Source: Oscheius tipulae
Lineage: Eukaryota > Nematoda > Chromadorea > Rhabditida > Rhabditidae
Length of the DNA stretch: 64,000 bases
NCBI GenBank assembly: GCA_037178975.1
Contig: JASJZH010000004.1
Coordinates: 8,060,001 to 8,124,000, forward strand
Direction of reading: 5' to 3'
The notes under the pieces were generated by a model. It saw only the letters and a program-made list of their open reading frames with translations, had not been told where the DNA came from and did no database searches. Positions 12,001 to 22,388 of the stretch are shown one piece after another. Both the position numbers and the translations under genes were made by a program. Position 1 is the stretch's first letter. The number at the start of each line of letters is the position of its first letter.

Positions 12001-15000
12001 AAACACAATGTGAAGCACTTCCGTTTGGAAAAGGAACGAGAGCAGAAAAGCCGGCTATACAGTGCTATATTGGACGAGCTCCTACGTTTTTCAAACGTCA
12101 AAGAGCTGGAAACGTACTTCAGACTGAATCGTCTGCAGCATGTCAAATGTGGAAGCCGTGATTTTCAAGCATTTGGAGGTTACTTTAATGTGAGTCGGGC
12201 TATCGAGGAGATCAGTAACTTGGTAACGGATAACTACTGCTCTACAAACCGTCTTCATAGCATCACTGAGTCGTTCATTGGAACAAATCGTATCCTTCAT
12301 GCACTAAGAGATCGCGTAATGACTGAAGGATGTCTCGTTTCTTCAGCCGAATTGGCCTTCTTCGTCAACAGCATTCTAGACCTTTATGAATTCTCCCCGT
12401 TCTTTGAAGAACTCATTCTGTGGATCATTGTGTCTACCGAACAGAAGTGCTGGATGGCAGAGAGTGCTTTTCTGATCATGGAGAATAGCCTTCGCGAGCT
12501 TCTTCCAGTGGAAGTGAAGGAGAAACTAAGACGTCTCAAAGACAGACAAGTCATCATGCTGTTTACCAACGAATTGAGCAGAATGGAATCAGCGTCAATG
12601 GACAAGCTGCAAAACGTCGTCAACTGCCTTCAAGAAGATGCTTCATCGTCAGTACTAGCAGGTCTCTCATTGCAGGAATGGCCATACATCCTAAAAATGG
12701 GCTATTGGAAGGGCAAACTGCTGAATTTGATGAAGTGGTCAGATAGCGACTTGGAAAAGATGCTTCATTACATCGCCTCACTGGATGCTGTGATTTCTGA
12801 TGGTTTGTTGAAGCAGTTGATGGATATTTTCAACCAAGAAAAAGCATTTTTGACTTCGGAGATCTGTCTCAAACTTTTTCAAAATCTCTACAGTGAACAG
12901 TCTTTTCTGAACGACGCTCTGCTGGAACAACTAAGGAAAACCAGCGCAACCAAATGGCTAAGTTGCCTGTCACTCGAAGCTACTACTGTGAGGCCTATAC
13001 AAAAACTTGTTGAGATTATGAATAACAACATTTCGTCACTGACAGAAAATGCTAAGCAGCAGATCACAACGGCTCAAGAGGTCGTTAATAAAGCCGCCGC
13101 AATGACCAAGAGGTTTGAAAAGTACACCGTGGACGACATCAAAAAGTGGAGAACGAGCTACAAATCTAACACAATTTCACAGGAGGAGACATTAGCTGTG
13201 ATCAATCGTGGTATCCAGTTGACCGAAGGATTTCTTCTCAGGGACACCCAGCAGTTGGCAATTGCTCTCTTTTTGGTTCGCGGAAATAACAAGAAATTAC
13301 TCGAGCAAGTATTAACGGGAGAAGGAAAATCGCTGATTGTGGCCGGAGTTGCTATCATCAAATCACTGACCACCATTGGAGACGAAAGAAAATCAGTCGA
13401 CATCATCACGAGCTCATCTGTCCTGGCGAAGAGAGACGCTAAATCGAACAAGAAGCTGTACAACATGTTTAGTCTCGAAGTTGGTCACAATTGCAGCGAG
13501 TCCGTACAGGAGAGAACTGACGCTTACGGAGCAAATCAAATTGTCTACGGAGAAATAACAAACTTCCAACGCGACTATTTGCTTGATCGTTTCTACGACA
13601 AGAACATCTTTGGAGACCGCAAATTTGACACTGTCATAGTGGATGAAGTGGACAGCATGCTACTGGACAAAGGAAACAACGTTCTGTATCTGTCACACCA
13701 GATTCCTGGTTTCGAGAAGCTCGAGATTGTTCTTGTCTACATTTGGCAACTGATCAACCGGCCAGTCACAGATCAAGAAGACTTCGACACGTCGCTCAGC
13801 ACCGATCGGCTTCGTGAAATTGTCATTGACAACCTGTACAAGAGAATCACCAAAGATGATCTTGCTATGCTTGCTGCTCCTGGTCTGAAGTTGAACGTCG
13901 AACAAGTTTGGAGAGAGCTGATAGAAAAGAAAATCATAGACGCCCGAGGCCGTCTTCGATTCAAAGCAGCCAACAAATTATTGGTGTCGACGATGAAGAC
14001 AATCGATGGACATCTCAAAAACCGCCTTCTCTTTTTGTTGAATGAAGCACTTAGAAAACGGTGCATGGCTGTCATCCCAAACTTTCTTGTCTCTTTCGTA
14101 GAAGATCATCTTGTTCGTTGGATTGACAATGCAAAGTTGGCTCTTGTAATGGCTGCTGGAAACGATTACGTGGTAGATTTGGACAGAACTGGAATGCGGA
14201 ATGATCTTCATGCAAATATCACTATTTTGGATCGCGACACTGGAACAGACCAGGCAAGTTCGCAGTGGGAGGAAGGTCTGCATCAGTTTCTACAGTTGAA
14301 GCATGGATGCAAACTGTCCTTGATGACTCTCAAAGCCATTTTCATATCGAACGTTAGCTACTTCAAGCTTTATGAAAATCTCTTCGGACTGACTGGGACT
14401 TTGGGATCACACGTTGAAATGGATCTGCTCCGACAGATTCACAAAGTAGAATATTTTAAGATACCAACTTCTTGTGGCAAATATTTTGAAGAAGAGCCAC
14501 CCATTGCCGTAAAAAATCATCGAGAGTGGCTACGATGTATTGAAGAGGAGGCCCGGAGCTACACATCAGCACTTTCAAGATCTGTGCTGATCATCTGTGA
14601 AACTGTGGAATGTGTGACATTGATTCAGAAAATGCTGGAGGAACACAAGCATCAGAACGTTTTTGCGTATCGACGAGAACATGAATATTTTGCTGTTGCA
14701 GATCAACCTTTGCAACCTGGAAAAATCATCGTTGCCACAAACCTCGCTGGGCGCGGTACGGACATTAAAATTGCCAACAATTTACGAGAAGCTGGAGGAC
14801 TACATGTGATTCTTACATACCTTCCAGCAAATAAACGAGTCGAAGAGCAAGCGTTCGGCCGAGCTGCCCGCTCCGGAGATCCTGGAAGCGGTCGATTACT
14901 GATTGTTAGCGAAATGGAAAAAGGCGAGACAGGATTCCAAATTATTCATGCCAAGACTGAACGGGATAAAAACGAAGTTACGCGAGTACTTGATGTCAAG

Positions 15001-18000
15001 CAGCACTACAAAAATCGAATCGCGGCTGAAGAGTACTGTTTCGAAGAATTTGAAAAGGCCTACAAAAACATGAAGAAACGGCTAGCTCCCAACGTGGCAT
15101 CGAACATCATGGAAAACTTGATTGATCAATGGGCCTTCTGGCTGGACAAATGGAAAACTATCATCAAGGAGGACGGCAATTCTGATGACTACAAGAACAA
15201 GCTTACAGTCTTCATCAAGGAGCATGGAACTTACCCATTTTCCGATAACAGCCTCCTCCTGCATCATGCTCTTCGCCAAGGTCAGCTGTTCTTTGCCGAC
15301 AAATTGTACAAAACAGCCATCAAATGGTTTGACGAAGTCATCCAGCGTGATCCTGAGTTTTCTGAAGGGGCCCATTATTACAAGGCCTATGCTCTTGGAA
15401 AGAAAATCAACTGGGAGAATCAAAGTAGTCATATCAAAGAAATTGCGAGTTTCAAGCACGAGCTGCAAACTGCCAAAGCACTATTCGAGAAAAGAAGCGA
15501 CGAAGCTCTCCAGTGCTCTGGTATTGTCAACAAGATAAAGGAGAACTTTGAATCTACCGGCATCATCCAGATCAACTCGTATGAAGAACAGAAACTGACT
15601 CTGGTCAATATGTATGGTCAGTTTATCTCTTCAATTGACGATGCTTTGGGAGCCATGGTCACCCCCGATTCATTCAACAATGGTGTAATCGATGACCACA
15701 TGAGCGTCGAGCTTTTTAACAATCTGCTCAAGAATAATCTGTTAGAAAACATGGGATTTACTACTGTGTCAAACAAAGAGAGGGTTGAAGAGCTATGCAA
15801 AAACTACGGAATCCCGTTTATTGATATGGAGGTACTGTTGAAACAACAGAAAGACAAGGCCGTCGAACATACTTCGCTTGTCAGTATCCTGGAAGCGGCA
15901 ATTAAGCTTCCAAGTCGTGATAAGTTCTGGGAAGAGCTCGTGGAGAAGAAGACCATAATCAACAGTCAGTATTATGTAATCGCGGATGAAGACAAACTCT
16001 GCGAAGCCTTTCCAATGGTGTTCCCGAACAAGACCATGTTTGACACCCTACGAGAAGAGAGATTCAAAGAGAGGCTGAGTTCGTCATCAACGCTCATCTC
16101 AAAAATTGTTGAGCAGGTTCTGGAAGCTGCAGAATCTTCCAGCTTTTTTAAGAAGACATCTTTCCTGGAAATGCTAACTGGCGTTTCTTTTGAGCGACTT
16201 ATCGAGAAGCAGTGTGTCACAGAAGTTGAAGTTGCTGATTGGAATAGCAAAGTGGAGACAGTGCGATTCAAGAATTTCGATAAGCTGACACCGTATGATT
16301 TTGATGGAGAGTGCATACCTGCTGATGACGTAATGCATGTTTTGAATGAGCTTGTTAAGCAGAAACTTTTGTCGAAACTCAACGAAAACTACTATCTCGA
16401 AGGAAGCATTCAACAAGTTTATAGCCTGCAATTGCAAAAACCTTTGAGCATCTACACTCCTGCCGTGCAAGCGGTTCTTCTCGGCAGTTTTGCCTACCGC
16501 ATAGCCTACAAGAGAATACAGTCACAGCGAGATGAAAAGTCATGGCCGATGAAGATACAGCTAATGCACAAGCCACATCAAGAACTTCTTTGGGATATGG
16601 TCGATGCCGGCATTATTTCTTCTGTCAAGACAAAAAATAACATTCAAACAAAATCAGCAGTGGAGAATCTCTTCCCCGAGTACATTTCACACGCTCTGTT
16701 ATTGACTGGTATTAGAAATGCTGTACCAAAACTTGAAGGAGAAACTACAATCCAACATCTCAAGAGCCGTAAACATCTAAAAGAAGCGTTTTCCGATAAA
16801 TCCTACGCAATCGTAGACAAAACTGTGAATTTTTACGATAACTCGAAAGTGAACAACCTGCTCCATCTGTATTTGAGAAGCGAAATGCTTTTCAGAAAAG
16901 AATCTACGAAAGCCCACCTAACGTCAGTTCTTGAACACTTGAAGGGATTTATTGTGTCACTGGAATCACCAGAAGTGTATTTACAAGGTTTATACGACGC
17001 AGTTGGTCCTCGAAGTTACTCAATGATCGAAGAACTCAATATTTTCATCATGAATGGCCTTGGCGAAGTTATCCGCTTCAAAGAAAAGCCATGGACTTGT
17101 AAAATGTTGCTCCAAACATCATCCATCGTCGTCCTGGGTCTATGCCAGATTGTTACTGGAGTTGTGATAGAACTGTGCTCCGTGGGATTGATGTCCAACG
17201 TAGGTGCCGGATTCATCAGCGAAGGCGTCGCAGATCTCATGTTTGCCGTTTCCGCTCTTCGTTCTGGATACTTCAGTTGGTCCAGCTACTGGCAACACAA
17301 GAAGGATAGCATTATGTTCACGGTTGTTACGTGCGGCATCGGAGCATTCATTTCTCGCGGAGCGCTATTTTCGCGGTACGGCACGAAAATTTCAGCTAAG
17401 GGTGTGGCAGCTAATGGAAAAACGATTGCCGAAATGGGTGGAAAAAAGCTCATCAAGGAAGTTGGATGGGGTCTCAAAGATGTGGGTGTCAATACTCTAA
17501 AAGGAGTTGCATTCGGATTAGCATCATCCGAAGTTTCGCGACAGATCGACAGTAATCTTCAAGCTCTCTGTAACGGAATGGCTGTTCAGCTTTTGGCCAA
17601 ACTAGAAGAGACGACAGCTAAACACAATATCTCAAAGACGTTCGAAGAAGTCTATGCTGCTCTTGGCCCACAAGCAGGAAAACAGCTCATTGAGTCTATG
17701 ACAGAAGCAGCACTTGCCGATGAGAGCTTCAAATCATCTTGGGCTGCAACGTTTCTACGTTTCGGAAAACATGTCTCTCGTGGCATCGGGCAAGGACTAC
17801 AGAAGAGGGCCAGTGCTGGATTGACTACGTCAGATGCAATGTTCCAAACTGCACGCACCCTTGGTCAAGGAGTCGACTATGCCGTCCGGATTAGAAATGT
17901 GGGCGAGTTTGCTACGATGGTAGACACGTTTTTGAACAGCTTGGATAGAAGCATTCTGAACAGCCGGAAAATGCTGGAAACAACGTCACGGTCATTCAAA

Positions 18001-18420
18001 GACAAAGAGGATCTTCGACAGTTTAAGTTATCCTCGATGGAAATGATACAAGGAGCTCTGAAGACCCGAGCCGGAGAAATTCTTGCCAAAAAGTTTGTAG
18101 AACCAATCATGCAAGCAGGAGCCACTCTACTGGTAACTTATGTCGGATCTCAAATCAAAAAGCAGTACCAATCTTATCGAGATAGATGCAGTCTCTTGAA
18201 GTTCACCGAAGACAAGGCAAGGTACATGAAGAGGAAGAATACTGCTACAGAGTCAGGTGCCAAAAATAAGACAATTCAAGACATCGAAGAGAAGTATCAG
18301 ACGAGACTGAACAAGTTCAAAGAATCGGGATATGGAGAAATTTCTGGTAAGGCTGTGCGGCCTTCTGCATCGACTTCGTTCCGCCGACCACCGCGTTCTC
18401 GGTGTTATTCTTTTCCTTAA
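7408..18420 (+). CDS. NPL4-SecA fusion protein, giant (about 3,552 aa)
   Basis: The predicted exons are 7408-7764, 7804-7913, 7974-8166, 8202-8305, 8346-8406, 8443-8568, 8606-8737, 8770-8901, 8940-9057 and 9095-18420. Their summed length is an exact multiple of three. Residues 1-444 form an NPL4 core. Residues 445-3552 come from one uninterrupted 9.3-kb exon containing a SecA-type ATPase: Walker A TGEGKS, Walker B VDEVDS, motif VI region ATNLAGRGTDIK and GRAARSGDPGSGR. Also present are two glycine-rich collagen-like inserts, a TPR-like segment, and a hydrophobic C-terminal region followed by a basic tail. NPL4 normally recruits ubiquitylated clients to the p97/Cdc48 ATPase; SecA pushes unfolded proteins through SecY. 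A fusion therefore suggests ATP-driven handling of ubiquitylated protein, which is inference. The alternative is an NPL4 ending at the TAA at 9063-9065 if intron 9058-9094 is retained, with a separate SecA gene using ATG 9178. I favour the fusion. Confidence 0.72.
9058..9094 (+). other. 37-nt intron that joins NPL4 to SecA in frame
   Basis: The donor is GTGAGT after TCTG, and the acceptor is CTGTTTAG before GAAAAC. Length and signals match the other introns of the same gene (32-40 nt). Splicing gives Ser-Gly-Lys-Gln and keeps the frame. Without splicing, translation reads Ser-Gly-Glu and stops at TAA 9063-9065. This intron alone decides whether a fusion is made. Confidence 0.75.
13300..14930 (+). 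other. SecA-type DEAD motor (NBD1 and NBD2) within the fusion
   Basis: Upstream, LRDTQQLAIALFL fits the SecA Q-motif region that precedes Walker A. TGEGKS at 13315-13332 is Walker A. Downstream are ITSSSVLAKRDA (the SecA motif that follows the first strand), YGEITNFQRDYL and VDEVDSMLLD (Walker B, near 13639). The second RecA lobe carries LFGLTGTLGS, IPTSCGK, HEREA-like REHEYFAV, then ATNLAGRGTDIK (14734 on), GGLHVILT and GRAARSGDPGSGR. This combination is diagnostic for SecA rather than other DExD helicases. The preprotein cross-linking domain between the two lobes looks replaced by unrelated helical sequence. I see no C-terminal SecA zinc motif. Confidence 0.85.
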
Positions 18421-18542
18421 GATTAGTATGCTTTTATTTAATCTAAACTATAACAAACTGTTCAGACAATGCCTACTTCTACAACTTCTATAAATCATCT
18501 ACTACGTCACAATATATATTTCAGTGTTACAGTTTCGAAGTA

Positions 18543-18725
18543 ATGATGTACTTTAGTGTTCTTGTAGTTTATTTCGGTAAGTTAAAAAAGGTTCAGGTTA
18601 AAACGATAATTTCAGCCATTTTTCCGTTTACTAGTGCAAATCGACAGTGTAAACTTGGGAGAAACAAGGAATGTTTTACCTTTTCCGCATTAAACGGTTT
18701 TGGGTTTTCAGCAATCTTCAACTGA
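18543..18725 (+). CDS. short secreted peptide, two exons, 47 aa
   Basis: Exons 18543-18576 and 18616-18725 are separated by a 39-nt intron with gtaagt donor and TTTCAG acceptor; their sum is exactly 48 codons including TGA. The product opens with a hydrophobic stretch MMYFSVLVVYFAIFPFTSA, a good signal peptide. It then has a 28-residue mature segment with two cysteines eight positions apart (CKLGRNKEC), followed by FTFSALNGFGF. This is the size and look of a neuropeptide or small secreted effector with a single disulphide loop. It lies 122 bp downstream of the giant gene on the same strand. I cannot place it in a named peptide family. Confidence 0.5.
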   Translation: MMYFSVLVVYFGKLKKVQVKTIISAIFPFTSANRQCKLGRNKECFTFSALNGFGFSAIFN

Positions 18726-19034
18726 GAAGCTGCTAACTGAATCCAATGGCAGTTTTTTCTGAAACTACAAGTATTTTCTCGTAGCTCAAGACTACTATAA
18801 ACATTGTATCAATTTCTTTGCAATAAATTATTGAGTGTTTCAAAATTAGATATTATCTATTTTAAATTGTCCACGCGTCTGTTAAAAAAACCGAAATCAT
18901 CCATAGCATTGAAACCGACGATGAAGGAAATATTCTATCAGACAAGATCATCATGGTTTCACACTAATACGTGGGTTGTCCGGAGAGCTCTCACATCCTG
19001 CAACTACAACAGTACAACTCGCGTTACAGAACAA

Positions 19035-20518
19035 CTTACAGAGCAACCTGTTGGGGCTGTAGCGGGTGGAGTAGCAGCTGGTATTACTCATGACTCTGCT
19101 CACAGCCTCATCACAAACAAGGATTTTACAAGAAGCTAGACAATGCAGTAAAGAATCCCAATCCTGAGACCATCATGGATGCAGCCATAACTCCTGTAGG
19201 CGACGCAATGACCGGATATGCAGCTGGGTCTTTAGCTGCGCCGACATGGAATCTTGGTACTGGAGGCGGAAGCGTCTTCAGTTCCAAGACGGTATTCAGC
19301 CAAATATCAAAAGAGATGGTTAATGACACAGCTGCCTTTACTGCTGCATGTGGCATTGTGAATGTAGTTCAAGTAGCTGACAGCCATCACATAAAAGGAC
19401 CCAAAATATTGCAGGTAGATCAAAGGTTTGCAAAGAAGTAAGGAGTCTCACTTCACATTAGGCTACAACGAGATTTTTCAGGTAGTGCATCTGCTGCAAG
19501 CAAGGTTACGGTTAATGCACCAGCAAAAGTCGCGGAAGGAGGAGGTGCGAAGAGCGTGTTTTCCCGAATACCAAAACCAATGAGCAAAACGGCCTGGAAA
19601 TAAAACGGAGTTAAGTTCAAAGATATGCCGCACCTGTTCGAAGTCGTTCACTTGTCTATGCACAGCCCGCTAGTTGGACAAGAATAACGACAAAGGCGAC
19701 GGAGCTGGTAAAAACCAAAACTGAACCACGTGTCTCTTTATTCATTCACACATCGCGGAAAACTACCCAGAAGACCGAAACCACCTCAACAGATCCCCTC
19801 ACCAAGCTGCTTGACTCTTTTGAAGAACTTCTTGTTTACAAAGACCAGGTTTGGAGGTCCCAACACAAAGGTTATGTTCAGGTCATAAATTTCCAAAAAG
19901 TGGTGATTGAAAGTTTGGTTTTCGTCTGGAAATTGACTATTATAAAGCTGCAATGTGTGTTCTGTGTGACAAAAATTGTTTTCTTCTGCCTTTATGGTCA
20001 ATGGCTCTGAAAGAGATGAGGAAACGAGGAGCTTCGCAAGCGGTCATCGCAGATTCGGTTGAAAACGAGGTGGAAGACGAAGATGACGATGAGAACATCG
20101 ATAGAGCAGTTTGTTTGAATGATAAGCTGAAAATCTCTACTATCAGATTTGCTGCGCCCAATGGAACATGTGCGGGTTCGTTGCTCAGACTTTTTGTTCG
20201 AAACTCACCACCGATAAAGAGTGGTTTGCCGAGCTGAAGAGCTTGGGCGAGCAGTTTACTCCAGAACGTGTTCAAGACAGGTATATTGTGATGTTGCTCG
20301 TTGGAAAAAGTTTTAGGCTTGGTGTAACTGGTGTAAGCAAGAGTTTTTGACTTTTTGTCAAACAGGTTCAGAGAGAGGGGCGTGTTACTGAGAGTAAAAT
20401 CGACTATGCTATGGTCAAAACCAGATATGAGTCTTACGTTGTCGTTGAAGAACCTATCAAGTTCAGTGGACGAAACATCCATTATTCAAACTACTTCGAG
20501 TTCACGATTCGGCCGTGA
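19035..20518 (+). pseudogene. copy B of the local two-copy gene family, 5'-truncated
   Basis: Similarity to copy A begins abruptly at about 19035, inside the Gly/Ala-rich stretch (VGAVAGGVAAG). The MGLPQ start and the HGLAGD segment of copy A are missing. The same one-base frame break follows GAT-TTT (T run 19124-19127), and then the frame of DNAVKNPNPETIMDA resumes. Later pieces correspond to copy A: ASAASKVTVNAPAKV near 19490, SFEELL near 19820, an acidic EDEDDDEN run near 20080, and QWNMCGFVAQTF near 20165, intact where copy A has a stop. The end encodes ESKIDYAMVKTRYES...VEEPIKFSG and stops at 20516-20518. The order of the middle blocks differs from copy A. It is probably a degenerate copy. 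A shorter expressed gene starting near 19970 cannot be excluded. Confidence 0.5.
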
Positions 20519-20824
20519 TTGAAGAGCCGGGAAAACGCTTGAAGAAGAACACAAACACTACTCGCCTTCAATTTGTCTACAACTATCAATAAATATGTGA
20601 AGGCCAACTGAAAACAAAAACCGAGAGCATATGCTTCATGTAGGATAACCGTAAGATCGAGAACAATTAAAACTACGTAAAAGTTTTTATAACAAGTTAA
20701 GCTACGCCCCTTCGGGGCTCAGTAATAAACTGATTCTTCCAAAAAACTGCTCGATTTCTACTTCTAATTGGCAATATTGGCTTCAGACAGACACACACAC
20801 ATAGACAGAGACGCGAGGACAATT

Positions 20825-20830
20825 TATAAA
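20825..20830 (+). promoter_or_regulatory. TATA-like element
   Basis: TATAAA on the plus strand, about 130 bp before the first coding exon of the coiled-coil gene at 20956. It sits in sequence free of ORFs. The call rests on motif and position only. Confidence 0.3.
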
Positions 20831-20955
20831 AGGTTTTTTGACAATGAGTTTGTCTTAGTGGCTGATTTGCAAGCAGTTCTTTCCTTTCCCTCTAACAGAT
20901 AAGGTCTTCCATTCGATATCAGAGCGTCCTTTCTTTGTTTACAGCTGCTTTTTAC

Positions 20956-22388
20956 ATGTACACCCCAAACAATCCGTATTATTCGGAAAGAGTTCCGACT
21001 GGAAACATGCTTCCTCCAATGTATCTGCACAATCCACCACCATATTCGGTAGATGATTATCATTCCCAGCATATGCATCAGGTTTGTCTTTCGATCTCTT
21101 CTGCCAGTTCGATTTGTCGCAAACTTTACTCACAACACACTTTTCATTGGAAGTTGCTTCAAATTTTGAATTAAAGCTGTTTCAACGTTATATTTTTCTA
21201 ATTTCTCACTCTTATCTACCTGTGACGCATGATCTTTTCAGAGCACACTATCTGCTTAAAGTAAATAGGGACCATCCTTTGACAGAGGGAAACAGTTTGT
21301 TCTAATCATTGCGAAAAGTTTTACCGAATTCTTGTTTCCGGAAGGAACTGTTCGGCGTCTCATCAATTGATTCTACAAATTCCAGAGTTATCAGCCACAT
21401 TCACCCCGCTTCCACACATACTATTCGCAGGAAATGGCTCCAGAGTACAGTCACCAAAAATACTCAGAGGAAATGATTCCATACAGTTCCGGAAGATCTT
21501 CAATCGTTGGAAGCACTTCAGCTTCGCATGTAGAAATGGGAATAGTTCCGTCGGTCAGATCGAGTTCTACAAAAGCCTCTACAAAGGGATCAACTGTTAA
21601 AAGCACGAGTTCGAAACAGAGAAGTACAATAGGCCAGAAAATATAGTAAAAGATACCTTTAGCTGGCAAACTTCGACACAACAGAGATCTTCCCGTTGAT
21701 CCTATTGAAAGGAAGAGGGCGCTAGACAAGCTGGAGAGGAATCGAGAGAGTCAAGAAAGGTATCGAGCTCAGCTGAAGGAAACCAAGGATAAAGCTAAAC
21801 GACTGGAAACTGTTGAAAATGTAAGCCGTTTCACTTAATTTGATCTTGACCACTGGGTCCGTACTCCCTCGCTTCAGCTGCGCCAACACTTCCTAAAGTT
21901 TGCTACATAAGAATAACTCTTCGAAAAATACTTTTTTGCAAAAACCGCGCAAGTATTAATCAAGTCAGATTGGATTGACCTATTGACTGATACTTGCGCG
22001 GTTTTTGCAAAAAGGTATTTTTCCAAATATTGTCGTAGTGTACCTACCTACCCTGTGGACGGTTTAATCTGGTTTGTTATTGTTCCTCAATAACTGTTTC
22101 TTGCTTTGGGCCCCGTGCACATAAAACAGTCTTATCCCTTCGGATCGGTACCATTATTTCTGTGTTCAGAAAGTTCGTGAAATTGAACATGTTGCTGCCA
22201 ACATGAGTGCTCAGCTAACCTGGCTTCATAATTCTGACCTGGGAAAGGAGCTGCGCGAGAGATACTCAAAAATAATCACTCCTGGCTTCAACACAGCACA
22301 ATTGATGAGGGATGGAGAGAATCTAACCAAGAAGCTCCAAGAAACATTGTCTCTCATCAAGGGAGAAACCGGAGAATCGTTGAACTAA
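20956..22388 (+). CDS. unrecognised protein: Tyr/Pro/His-rich N-terminus, Ser/Thr-rich middle, charged coiled-coil C-terminus
   Basis: I do not recognise this gene. Exon 1 (20956-21081) begins MYTPNNPYYSERVPTG and is rich in Tyr, Pro, Met and His. Exon 2 (about 21383-21623) continues SYQPHSPRFHTYYSQ and becomes Ser/Thr/Lys-rich. A 39-nt intron containing in-frame TAG and TAA leads to exon 3 (about 21663-21822), a highly charged helix (ERKRALDKLERNRESQERY). Exon 4 (about 22171-22388) carries MSAQLTWLHNSDLGKEL and ends GETGESLN. The total is about 240 residues. The layout, a disordered N-terminus followed by a coiled coil, suggests a structural or scaffold protein. Introns 1 and 3 are long for this genome (about 300 and 350 nt), and the latter holds the hairpin at 21924-22022. 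Confidence 0.6.
21924..22022. repeat. perfect-looking 33-bp inverted repeat (hairpin) inside an intron
   Basis: The left arm is 21924-21956 and the right arm 21990-22022, with a 33-nt loop. The arms pair over 33 bases with one mismatch. The core CCGCGCAAGTAT and its complement stand out from the AT-rich surroundings. It could be a MITE-like element or an intronic hairpin RNA precursor. Confidence 0.8.

Noticed and set aside
20790-20815. CA-rich tract as a microsatellite
   Set aside because: Only a few imperfect units; too short to call.
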